From: Rhodoplanes serenus
GTDB taxonomy: Bacteria; Pseudomonadota; Alphaproteobacteria; Rhizobiales; Xanthobacteraceae
NCBI GenBank assembly: GCA_945893145.1
Contig: CAMDDZ010000005.1
Span: 1 to 64,000, forward strand
Direction of reading: 5' to 3'
Length of the DNA: 64,000 nt
Positions 49,881 to 57,779 of this stretch are shown piece by piece (position 1 is the stretch's first letter; each line of letters starts with the position of its first letter). A program made the position numbers and the translations under genes. The notes beneath the pieces are model-generated. The model was not told where the DNA came from and did not search any database. It was given only the letters and a program-made list of their open reading frames with translations.

Positions 49881-51845
49881 TTAGCGTGCTGCCGTGGTCG
49901 GAGCGCCCGTGGACGTCGCAGCCGCCGGAAGCGCGGGCATTGCCGGAGTGGCCGACGCGGTCGGCACCGCCGAAGCGTTTGACTCCAGCGCCACGATCGC
50001 CTGATAGGCGTCGGCAAGACCTGCACCGAACTGCGGATCGCGGCCGGGCGCGCCGAGATCCTTCGCCGACGCCACCAGGATTTGGCGCACGACATCGGGC
50101 GAGAGGCCAGGCTTGCGTTCAAGGATCAGCGCCACGATGCCGCTGATGTGGGCAGCCGCAAACGACGTACCGGTGCGCATCTCATAGCCGCCCTGCGGAT
50201 CCGGCAGCAGAATGTTCACGCCGGGCGCCGAGATCGTGATGTGGCTGCCGATGTTGGAGCCCTTGAAGAGATCGTCGTTGGCGTCGGTCGCCGAGACGGC
50301 GATCACGTTCGGATCCGCCGCGGGATACTGCGGCGGCGAGTTCGGGCCGAAGTTGCCGGAGGCCGCGACCAGGACCGCACCATGATTGTGCGCGGCAAGG
50401 AGGTGACGCGCCATGCCTGGATCTGCAGGACCCGCGAAGCTCATGTTGATGACGCGCGCGTTCTGCAGAGAAGCGTATTCGAGACCCTTGATGATCGCCA
50501 TGGAGGTCGCCTCGGCCGACGAGCCGACAGCGCTGAATGCCTTGATAGCGAGAATGCGCGCGGCGGGCGCCACACCCATGAGCTGCGAGCGCGCCGCGAT
50601 GGCGCCGGCGATCGCGGTGCCGTGGAAGTGCGGCTTCTCGTTGGTGCCGATGGCGTCAAAGGTGCCGGCGATCACGCCTGCGAGCTCGGGATGATTGACA
50701 TCGATACCGGAGTCGATGACCGCCACCAGCACGTTGGAGCCAACCGCAAGGCTATGCGCCTCCGGCAGGTGGAGCTTGGTGATCATGTATTGCGCCGACC
50801 GCATGCCGGTGAGCCCGGCGGTGGCAGTTGTCGCGACCACGGGCGTCACCTGCGGGGTCGTCGCCTGTTGCGGCGTGAAGCGCGGACCGATCGCTTTGGG
50901 CGCCGACGAAGGCGCAGCGCCCTGCGACTGCACGCCCTGGAAGATATAATTGGGCTGGCCCGCGATCAGCACGCCTGACTGCAGCGCCGGATCGCTCCGG
51001 AGCGCTGTCAGCACGACGCGCACCGGGCGGCCATCGGTAATGCGGCCGCGGAAGTAGATCGAATTGGTGAGCAAAAAGCGCAGCGTCTCGATCTGCGCCA
51101 GCCGGTTACGCACCGCCACCACGGCAATGTCGTCCGCTGTCAGATTACCGGGGAACTCCAGCACCACCTCGTTCGACACGAAGCGGTTCTCGTTCGGCGG
51201 CGGGATATCGATGGCGCTGGTGCGCGGACCCTGTGGACCGATCGGGCCGCTGACGCGCGGACCAGCGGGTGGACCAAACGAGGACGGCGGTGGGCCAGGC
51301 GGAAGCGGCGGCGCTCCCACGGCTGGACCAAGCGTGCCGATCAGGATGCCGGTGCCGATAATCGGAACACCGAGACCGGGGCCGGGACGACCAGGGCGAT
51401 CGGGACGGCCCGGCGGATACGTCGGCGGACGGTCATTGCCTGGCGGATTGCTCACAACCGGACCCGTCGGGCGGGTCGGTCCGGTCGGCTTGGGCGGCTT
51501 GGGCGGCACCGCGATCGAGCTGCTCGGCGTGGTCGTTGCGACGTTGCCCGGATACTTGGGATTGCGCGAAGTGGTCGACGTACTTGTTGTTGTCGTGGTC
51601 ACCACGGCCTTCGACGTGATGGCCGGCTTCATGATGGCGGGCTTGGTGACGATGCGGCTCTTGTAGCTTTGAACGCTGAACTTTTTGACCGTCGTCGTGC
51701 TCATGCGCGGCGTCGCAACACTGCGCATCGTCGGGCCGCGGGAAGCGGCCGACGAGACTTCCGTTGCGGCAACGATCGCGGCCGCCGCCACAGCGGCAAG
51801 GAGCGATAACGAAACCAAGAGCCTTTGGGGTCGATGCAAGCGCAT
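49881..51845 (-). CDS. secreted S8 family serine peptidase with proline-rich stalk
   Basis: 654 residues. A signal peptide or anchor spans residues 10-34. A Thr/Val/Lys-rich segment follows, then a Pro/Gly-rich, collagen-like stretch (110-215, e.g. PGRPDRPGRPGPG). A prodomain-like region occupies about 223-303 (SNEVVLEFPGNLTADDI ... AGQPNYIFQG). The catalytic subtilisin domain runs 370-620: Asp378 (VAVIDSGID), His408 (HFHGTAIAG), Asn498 (ASGNFGPNS), Ser561 (GTSFAAAHISG). It is the last gene after an ECF sigma and anti-sigma pair (94 bp downstream of the anti-sigma gene, with no terminator between), so probably part of that regulon. Confidence 0.88.
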   Translation of the reverse strand: MRLHRPQRLLVSLSLLAAVAAAAIVAATEVSSAASRGPTMRSVATPRMSTTTVKKFSVQSYKSRIVTKPAIMKPAITSKAVVTTTTTSTSTTSRNPKYPGNVATTTPSSSIAVPPKPPKPTGPTRPTGPVVSNPPGNDRPPTYPPGRPDRPGRPGPGLGVPIIGTGILIGTLGPAVGAPPLPPGPPPSSFGPPAGPRVSGPIGPQGPRTSAIDIPPPNENRFVSNEVVLEFPGNLTADDIAVVAVRNRLAQIETLRFLLTNSIYFRGRITDGRPVRVVLTALRSDPALQSGVLIAGQPNYIFQGVQSQGAAPSSAPKAIGPRFTPQQATTPQVTPVVATTATAGLTGMRSAQYMITKLHLPEAHSLAVGSNVLVAVIDSGIDVNHPELAGVIAGTFDAIGTNEKPHFHGTAIAGAIAARSQLMGVAPAARILAIKAFSAVGSSAEATSMAIIKGLEYASLQNARVINMSFAGPADPGMARHLLAAHNHGAVLVAASGNFGPNSPPQYPAADPNVIAVSATDANDDLFKGSNIGSHITISAPGVNILLPDPQGGYEMRTGTSFAAAHISGIVALILERKPGLSPDVVRQILVASAKDLGAPGRDPQFGAGLADAYQAIVALESNASAVPTASATPAMPALPAAATSTGAPTTAAR

Positions 51846-51938
51846 GACGCTACCTCCGAGCCAGGAGCGCGCGCCATTCAGACCAGGGGCGCGCGCGTTA
51901 AGCCTTTGCCATCATGGCGACCCTTTTAGGGCACTCCA

Positions 51939-52625
51939 CTATTGGGCCGCCGGAACCGTGAACTGCACGACCGGGTTCGACTGCATCCGCTTGACGATCA
52001 CCGTCTTTTCGGACGCCTGCAGGGGCTTCTCCGAGACGCGCAGCCGGAACAGGCCACTGCCTTCGATCGGACCGTTCACCACAGCCGCCTTATGGTCGAA
52101 CAGGAACTTGCTGATGTCGGCCAGGCTGGCCTGCGGATTGAAGCGGATCAGGATGAAGGCGCCCTCGGCCGGGTCCTGCGTGTTGTAGGAGGCGAGATCG
52201 ATCGAGCCGGCCTTCTTTTCCTTGATAAGCACGCCGGTGATCAGGCCAGCCTGAAGCACGATGGCGAGTGCCGCCGCGGTCGCGCCATAGGCCAGAGTGC
52301 GCGGCTGGAACCCGGACACGAAGCTTGTCAGCCAGGCGCCGATATTGAACGAAACCTTGGGTTGCCGCGCGGGCTCAGCATCGATCTTGGCGAACAGCGA
52401 CTGCATCGCGCGCGCCGACGGCGCTCCGAGCGACTCGTTGAGGCGGATGGCTTCACCCAGTTCCTCACGAACCATTTCGTAGCGGCTGGCGAGTTCGTTG
52501 TCGTTGGCGAGCGCCTGCTCAACGAGCTGCGCATCGCGGCGGTTGAGCGTGCCTGCGGCATGCCACGGCAGCAGAAGCTCGATGTCTTCGGGCATCTCCT
52601 GCACTTGTTTGTTGTTCGTGTTCAT
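51939..52625 (-). CDS. membrane anti-sigma factor with ferredoxin-like outer domain
   Basis: 228 residues from the ATG at 52625 (GAGAGAGG upstream). Residues 10-55 (IELLLPWHAAGTLNRRDAQLVEQALA) have the anti-sigma domain pattern but lack the His-Cys-Cys zinc ligands. One membrane helix is at about 108-130 (LAYGATAAALAIVLQAGLITG). The outer domain (150-228) reads strand-helix-strand-strand-helix-strand: GAFILIRFNP, SLADISKFLFDHKA, AVVNGPI, LFRLRVS, TVIVKRMQS, VVQFTVPA. That is the topology of subtilisin propeptides. Its ATG overlaps the sigma gene's TGA. It should hold the sigma factor at the membrane. Confidence 0.75.
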   Translation of the reverse strand: MNTNNKQVQEMPEDIELLLPWHAAGTLNRRDAQLVEQALANDNELASRYEMVREELGEAIRLNESLGAPSARAMQSLFAKIDAEPARQPKVSFNIGAWLTSFVSGFQPRTLAYGATAAALAIVLQAGLITGVLIKEKKAGSIDLASYNTQDPAEGAFILIRFNPQASLADISKFLFDHKAAVVNGPIEGSGLFRLRVSEKPLQASEKTVIVKRMQSNPVVQFTVPAAQ

Positions 52626-53191
52626 GGCCAACCTCTCTCAATTCCCTGCGCTTTCAGGAGTTCCGCCAACTTCTTACGCGCGTAGAACATTCTCGTTTTG
52701 ACTGTTGCCTCCGGGATTCCAACGATCTCGGCTACTTCCTCGACCGATTTCTCGTGGTAGTACACGAGATCGATGATCTCCCGATGTTCCACCGTAAGTG
52801 ATGTCAGGCACTTCCGGATAACCGCACTCTTGTCCTTCTTCTCCAGCGTGACGTCGGGGGTATCTGCCGTGTCCTCGATCGTCTCCGCCATATCTTCGTC
52901 CAACTCTTGCTCGGGCTTACGCCTGAGCGCGGACAAAGCCTTGAACCGAGCGATAGCGAGGAGCCAAGTCGAAACCGCGGCCCGTCCTTCGAAACGGCTG
53001 GCTTGACGCCAGACGTCCAGGAACACCTCGCTGATCAGGTCTTCTGCGGTTGCTTCATCACGAACCAGCCGCAGCACGAACCTGAACACTCGCACGTGAT
53101 GCCGTGCAAACAGCACCTGCATCGCGAGCCGATCGCCGTTTGCGATCCGTCCTATGAGGACTTCGTCCGATGTAGCTTGGTTCGCGGACAA
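52622..53191 (-). CDS. ECF-family RNA polymerase sigma factor
   Basis: 189 residues from a TTG at 53191; a stop lies seven codons upstream, so no earlier start exists. Region 2 is LFARHHVRVFRFVLRLVRDEATAEDLISEVFLDVWRQA with STWLLAIARFKALSALRR. A linker of acidic residues follows (DEDMAETIEDTADTPD). Region 4 is SLTVEHREIIDLVYYHEKSVEEVAEIVGIPEATVKTRMFYARKKL. It is coupled to the anti-sigma gene by an ATGA overlap. It likely responds to an envelope signal and drives the anti-sigma and subtilase genes. Confidence 0.93.
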   Translation of the reverse strand: MSANQATSDEVLIGRIANGDRLAMQVLFARHHVRVFRFVLRLVRDEATAEDLISEVFLDVWRQASRFEGRAAVSTWLLAIARFKALSALRRKPEQELDEDMAETIEDTADTPDVTLEKKDKSAVIRKCLTSLTVEHREIIDLVYYHEKSVEEVAEIVGIPEATVKTRMFYARKKLAELLKAQGIERGWP

Positions 53192-53212
53192 CTTTCGGCT
53201 CTCGTAAGGTTA

Positions 53213-53238
53213 GTCGTGCCAATTGCGGTTCTGGTTCA
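53213..53238 (-). promoter_or_regulatory. possible ECF-type promoter before the sigma gene
   Basis: On the minus strand TGAACC (53238-53233) and CGAC (53216-53213) are separated by 16 bp, resembling the GAAC/CGTC arrangement of ECF promoters, about 22 bp upstream of the sigma start. If real it would mark autoregulation. The match is short and the -10 is not a perfect CGTC. Confidence 0.25.
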
Positions 53239-53348
53239 AAGCCTTTGCAATTTCCACTTAAACCCTTTGAATCGCAAGCGAAAATTGTCATTTTTCCGCC
53301 CCCAGATAGGGGCTATTGGAAATCGTTAACCATAGGGCGGCCCATTCC

Positions 53349-54215
53349 ATGACGCTTTCCGACCTCAATGGCATGCCGCCTGAAGTATTTGTCGCGGCAC
53401 TGGCCGAAGTGTTCGAACACGCCCCCTGGGTGGCGGTAGGAGCCGCCGCCGGCCGCCCCTACCCCACCGTCGAGGCCCTGCATAACGGCATGTTGGCCGC
53501 GGTCCGGCGGGCCGGCCCGGACCGCCAGCACGCCTTCATCGCAGGCCATCCCGAGCTTGGCAGCCGGGTCAAACGCGCCGACTGGACCGATGCCTCGCAA
53601 TCCGAACAGGGCAGTCTCGGCCTCGACCGGCTGAATTCGGAGGAGTTCGACCGGTTCGCCCGGCTCAACCGCGCCTACCGGGAGAAATTCCAGTTCCCCT
53701 TCATCATCTGCGTTCGCCGGCACACCCGCGATTCGATCCTGGCGCAGTTCGAGCGCCGGCTTGGCAATGACGTTGCTGCGGAGCGCGCCCAGGCGTTGGA
53801 CGAGATTGCGCTGATCACGCGGTTGCGCCTGGTCGCCAAGGTGGATGGCCCCGGCAAGCCGGTCACTGAAGGACACCTGACCACCCACATGCTCGACACC
53901 GCTGCGGGCCGGCCGGCGGCCGGCGTCAAGATCACGCTGCACGAAGTCGGCGCCAGCGCCCGCGGGCTGCTGGTCGAGACCGTCACCAACGCCGATGGCC
54001 GCACCGACCGGCCGCTGATCGCGGGCGAGCCGCTGCGGATCGGGACGTATGAATTGTCGTTCCACGTCGGCGATTACTTCCGGGGGCCCACCACGGCCGA
54101 TCCGCCTTACCTCGACGTGGTGCCGATCCGCTTTTCCATCGCTGAGCCCGAAGCGCACTATCACGTGCCGTTGCTCGCGACGCCCTGGAGTTATACGACT
54201 TACCGCGGAAGCTGA
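53349..54215 (+). CDS. fused OHCU decarboxylase / 5-hydroxyisourate hydrolase (allantoin synthase)
   Basis: 288 residues from the ATG at 53349. Residues 1-165 are UraD-type 2-oxo-4-hydroxy-4-carboxy-5-ureidoimidazoline decarboxylase (MPPEVFVAALAEVFEHAPWVA, FIAGHPELGS, YREKFQFPFIICVRRH). Residues 175-288 are UraH/PucM hydroxyisourate hydrolase (LTTHMLDTAAGRPAAGVKI to YHVPLLATPWSYTTYRGS, with the diagnostic C-terminal YRGS). The fusion turns the urate oxidase product into (S)-allantoin. Domain order matches the plant TTL protein. Urate oxidase and allantoinase genes proper are not in view. Confidence 0.92.
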   Translation: MTLSDLNGMPPEVFVAALAEVFEHAPWVAVGAAAGRPYPTVEALHNGMLAAVRRAGPDRQHAFIAGHPELGSRVKRADWTDASQSEQGSLGLDRLNSEEFDRFARLNRAYREKFQFPFIICVRRHTRDSILAQFERRLGNDVAAERAQALDEIALITRLRLVAKVDGPGKPVTEGHLTTHMLDTAAGRPAAGVKITLHEVGASARGLLVETVTNADGRTDRPLIAGEPLRIGTYELSFHVGDYFRGPTTADPPYLDVVPIRFSIAEPEAHYHVPLLATPWSYTTYRGS

Positions 54216-54252
54216 TCCGACCGCGCCATCGCTCAACCCAAGGAAGACCAAC

Positions 54253-54885
54253 GTGATCGACCTCTACACCTGGACCACGCCGAACGGCCGCAAGATTTCC
54301 ATCGCGCTGGAAGAGTTGGGCCTGCCCTACACCGTGCATGCCGTGGACATCGGCAAGGACGAACAGTTCAAGCCGGAGTTTCTGAAGATCAGCCCGAACA
54401 ACCGCATCCCCGCAATCGTAGATCGCGACAACGGCCTCTCGCTGATGGAGTCGGGCGCGATCCTGACCTACCTCGGCGACAAGACCGGCAAACTGTTGGC
54501 GAAATCGGGCGAGAAGCGCTGGAAGGCGATCGAGTGGCTGAACTGGCAGATGGGCGGCGTCGGCCCGATGTTCGGCCAGGTGCATCACTTCGTGAAATAC
54601 AATCCGGGCAAGGCACCCTATGCCGAGGAGCGCTATCTGAAAGAGGCGCACCGGCTCTATGGCGTGCTCAACAAGCGCCTCGACGGCCACGAGTACGTCG
54701 CCGACGACTATTCGGTCGCCGACATTTCGATCTGGCCCTGGGTTTCGCGTTACGAGTGGCAGACGGTCGATTTGAAGCAATATCCAAACGTGCTGCGCTG
54801 GTATCTGGCGATTGCGAAAAAGCCCGCAACGCAGAAGGGCTACAAGGTGCCAAAGGACGTCGGCGAGGTGCCGATCCCTGCTTAG
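54253..54885 (+). CDS. glutathione S-transferase (YghU/YfcG-like)
   Basis: 210 residues from a GTG at 54253 with AGGAAG 6 nt upstream. The thioredoxin-like N-terminal domain (IDLYTWTTPNGRKISIALEELGLPY, with NRIPAIVDRDN and LMESGAILTYLGDKTGKLL) is followed by the helical domain containing MGGVGPMFGQVHHFVKY, YVADDYSVADISIWPWVSRY. TxN-G at the start resembles YfcG-type disulfide-bond reductases that use glutathione. It lies 37 bp after the UraD-UraH gene, possibly in the same transcript. Confidence 0.87.
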   Translation: MIDLYTWTTPNGRKISIALEELGLPYTVHAVDIGKDEQFKPEFLKISPNNRIPAIVDRDNGLSLMESGAILTYLGDKTGKLLAKSGEKRWKAIEWLNWQMGGVGPMFGQVHHFVKYNPGKAPYAEERYLKEAHRLYGVLNKRLDGHEYVADDYSVADISIWPWVSRYEWQTVDLKQYPNVLRWYLAIAKKPATQKGYKVPKDVGEVPIPA

Positions 54886-55022
54886 GATTTAGCGCGTTAG
54901 CGGTACGACGAGCCGTGCGATCTCGGTACCCAGAAGACAGGATAGCGCCAGAGAGCCGATCAAACAGCGGCCATGGCCGGATGCTCTTGCTCACCCGAAG
55001 CCCGCAATGACACACTGAGTTC

Positions 55023-55853
55023 ATGCCCGCTTTCATCTGCAACACCTGCGGAACGCAATACGCAGCCAGCGAAAAGCCGCCGGCCAGTTGCCCGATCTGC
55101 GACGACGAGCGGCAATACGTGCCGCCGCCGGGTCAGACCTGGACCACACACGAGGTCTTGCAGAAGCGCTATTACAACGGCTGGCGCCAGCTTGAACCCA
55201 ACCTCTACTCGATCACGACCTTCCCGGCCTTCGGTATCAACCAGCGCGCGCAGCTGCTGTGCACGCCGAACGGCAACATCCTGTGGGACTGCATTTCGCT
55301 GTGCGATCCAGCAACCGTCGCGCTGATCAAGGCGATGGGCGGCATCGAATGCGTCGCGATCTCGCACCCCCACTACTACACCTGCATGGTGGAATGGAGC
55401 CACGCCTTTGGCGGCATCCCGATCCATCTGCACTCAGCCGACCGCAAGTGGGTGATGCGCGACGACCCGGCCATCAAGCTTTGGCAGGGCGAAACCAAGG
55501 AGCTTCTCCCCGGCGTGACGCTGATCTGCGCCGGCGGCCACTATCCGGGCGGTGCGGTGCTGCACTGGGCGGCAGGTGCCGGCGGCAAGGGTGCGCTGCT
55601 CTCCGGCGACATCGTGCAGGTGGTGCAGGACAACAAGTCGGTGAGCTTCATGTGGAGCTATCCGAACTTCATTCCGCTATCGGCGCCTCGCGTCGAAGGC
55701 GTGGTCAAATCGCTGAAGCGCTACCAATTCGATCGCATCCACGGTGCGTTCAACGACCGCACCATCTGGCAGGACGGCAAGGGCGTGATGGAGCGCTCGG
55801 CGGCGCGCTATCTGAAAATCATCCGTGGCGACGGCTCTTACGAACTGCAGTGA
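55023..55853 (+). CDS. MBL-fold metallohydrolase with N-terminal zinc ribbon
   Basis: 276 residues. The N-terminus has a rubredoxin-like Cys set: FICNTCGTQY and CPICDDERQY (CxxC ... CxxC). The rest is a metallo-beta-lactamase-like domain, but the usual HxHxDH is replaced by ISHPHYYTCMVEW (H-P-H). CAGGHYPGGAVLHWAAGAGGKGALLSGDIVQVV retains the later His and Asp metal ligands. The altered metal motif may indicate a different metal or a non-hydrolytic role. Single gene. Confidence 0.78.
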   Translation: MPAFICNTCGTQYAASEKPPASCPICDDERQYVPPPGQTWTTHEVLQKRYYNGWRQLEPNLYSITTFPAFGINQRAQLLCTPNGNILWDCISLCDPATVALIKAMGGIECVAISHPHYYTCMVEWSHAFGGIPIHLHSADRKWVMRDDPAIKLWQGETKELLPGVTLICAGGHYPGGAVLHWAAGAGGKGALLSGDIVQVVQDNKSVSFMWSYPNFIPLSAPRVEGVVKSLKRYQFDRIHGAFNDRTIWQDGKGVMERSAARYLKIIRGDGSYELQ

Positions 55854-55916
55854 CTGCAGCGTCTTGATCTCCCAGCCGTCCTGCGCCGGCAATCGGGGCG
55901 AGCCCTGTCGCGTGCC

Positions 55917-56903
55917 TCACTCGCCTTTGATATTGGCGACCTTGATGACCGGCGTCCAAAGTTCGATCTCGGCCCGCATCAGCGCCGCGAGTGCCTCGGA
56001 CGATGAGCTTGCAGCCTCGACGCCGAGCAACTCGAGCCGCGACTTGCTGGCCGGCTCCGCCAGCATTTGCACCAGGCCCGCATTCATCTTCGCGACGATC
56101 TCGGGCGGCGTTTTGACCGGCGCGAACACGCCATACCAGGACGTCACGTTGAAGCCCGGCACGCCGGATTCGGCAAAGGTCGGAATCTCCGGCGCGAGCG
56201 CGGAGCGCTGCGGCGTCGAAGCCCCGAGCGCCCGCACCTGACCGGACCGCACGGCTTGCAGCAGCGAGCCCGTGGTGTTGAACATGGAATCGATGCGGCC
56301 CGCGAGCAGGTCGCTCATCGCGCCCGCCGCCACACCGCGATAAGGCACGTGCGTGATATTGACGCCGGCCTTCACCTTGAACAGCTCGGCGGTGAGGTGC
56401 GGCGTCGTCCCAATACCGGGTGTCGCGAAGGTGACCTTGCCGGGATCGGCCTTGGCCTTGGCGATGTAGGCTTGCAGCGTGGTCAACGGCGAATCCTTGT
56501 GGACGACAACAAGGTTCGGATACCGCCCAATCAACGACACCATCGCGAAATCGGCCATCGGATCGTAGCTGAGCGAGCCAAAGAGCTGCGGCATGATCGG
56601 CAGCGAGCCCGGGCTGAACAGCATGGTGTAGCCATCGGGCGAGGCATGGGCCGCGGCGTCATGGGCGATATTGCCACCGGCGCCACCCTTGTTCTCGACC
56701 ACGACCTGCTGGCCCCAGATCTCCGACAGCCGGTTGGCCAGGATGCGAGCGGTCGAGTCCGCACCGCCCCCCGGCGGGAAGCCGACGATCAGGCGGATGA
56801 CGCGCGTCGGCCAGGCGGCCTGCGCGATGGCGAGGTGTGGAAGCGCGAGCGCCGAGCCGGTTGCGGCGGCAAGGCGCAGGAATTGGCGGCGGCGAAGTGT
56901 CAT
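55917..56903 (-). CDS. TctC/BUG family periplasmic binding protein
   Basis: 328 residues with an RR-containing signal (MTLRRRQFLRLAAATGSALALPHLAIAQA), suggesting Tat export. BUG motifs: VIRLIVGFPPGGGADSTARI, VVENKGGAGGNIAHDAAAHASPDGYT, THVPYRGVAAGAMSDLLAGRID. It is 34 bp downstream of an unknown gene that follows HpaI/HpaH-type genes, so its ligand may be a carboxylate of aromatic degradation. No membrane subunits of the transporter are nearby. Confidence 0.88.
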   Translation of the reverse strand: MTLRRRQFLRLAAATGSALALPHLAIAQAAWPTRVIRLIVGFPPGGGADSTARILANRLSEIWGQQVVVENKGGAGGNIAHDAAAHASPDGYTMLFSPGSLPIMPQLFGSLSYDPMADFAMVSLIGRYPNLVVVHKDSPLTTLQAYIAKAKADPGKVTFATPGIGTTPHLTAELFKVKAGVNITHVPYRGVAAGAMSDLLAGRIDSMFNTTGSLLQAVRSGQVRALGASTPQRSALAPEIPTFAESGVPGFNVTSWYGVFAPVKTPPEIVAKMNAGLVQMLAEPASKSRLELLGVEAASSSSEALAALMRAEIELWTPVIKVANIKGE

Positions 56904-56937
56904 GTGGGTCCCCTCTTAGAACCCATATCGGAGCCGA

Positions 56938-57777
56938 TTACGCCGCCGTGCGCAACGCGTGCAGTGCGGCCGCGATCGCTGCTTCCTCAAACATCTCGAT
57001 GAACACTGCCTGATCGGTCGCGGCGACAATCTTGTGCGCCGGCGCGAATGCGGCGAGGAATTCGTGGGTGTGCCAGTGACCGATCGCAGGCAGCAGCGGC
57101 AGCCCGGGGATCGACGGCTCCGGGTGCATGGTGACGTAGAAATAGGGCTCGCCGCAGTACTCGTCGCCCGGCGAGAAGCCCAAGCCCATGGTGCGGCCGC
57201 GGCCGAGCACAACCAGCGAGTCGAAATCGAAATGGTGCGGCCAGCAGCGCACCGCCGGCGCCTTAAGCTTGCGGGCGTGCAAGCGGCTTTGCAGACGGCC
57301 CAGCATGCCGTCCGCATTGGCGAACCACGCTGACAGCACCTGCATTGGTTCGCTCATCTCTTCGAGCGAATAGCGCGCGCCGAGTGCCAGCGCGTGATCC
57401 GGCATCGCATAGGGCAATGGCGCATCGAGCTTCTTGGCATCGAGACCGCGCTTCGAAAGCTGCCCGCCGAGCCAAGTGCGCACCTCGGCCTCGGCACGAC
57501 CGTCGAGCGGCAGCTCGGCGTTGCCGCCGCCCAGCACCGCAAGCGTGAAATCCGCGATCCTCAAGCCGATGCGCGCGCCACCCGGCAGCGGATGCGTCAC
57601 CAGACCGCCGAACGCGGCGTCCCAGCCGAAGTTGGTGTGGCCATGGTCCGCTTGCTCGGACACATAGGCGCGCGCAGCGCGCGCCAGCCATTGTACGGCG
57701 TAGTGCGCCTGCAGGCGCGCAGCCGCCAGATACATGAAGTTGGCGCGCGGGACCGCGTGCCATTGTGTGGCCGCCAT
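56938..57777 (-). CDS. conserved protein of unknown function downstream of hpaI
   Basis: 279 residues from the ATG at 57777 (a GTG at 57783, overlapping the hpaI-like stop, is possible; longer in-frame starts run antisense-like through hpaI and are rejected). Notable segments are AHYAVQWLARAARAYV, HTNFGWDAAFGGLVTHPLP, WPHHFDFDSLVVLGRGRTMGLG, GEPYFYVTMHPEP and HWHTHEFLAAFAPA. The His/Trp-rich pattern suggests a soluble enzyme or binding protein, but I recognise no confident family. It is third in the hpaH-hpaI operon. Confidence 0.65.
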   Translation of the reverse strand: MAATQWHAVPRANFMYLAAARLQAHYAVQWLARAARAYVSEQADHGHTNFGWDAAFGGLVTHPLPGGARIGLRIADFTLAVLGGGNAELPLDGRAEAEVRTWLGGQLSKRGLDAKKLDAPLPYAMPDHALALGARYSLEEMSEPMQVLSAWFANADGMLGRLQSRLHARKLKAPAVRCWPHHFDFDSLVVLGRGRTMGLGFSPGDEYCGEPYFYVTMHPEPSIPGLPLLPAIGHWHTHEFLAAFAPAHKIVAATDQAVFIEMFEEAAIAAALHALRTAA

Positions 57778-57779
57778 GT

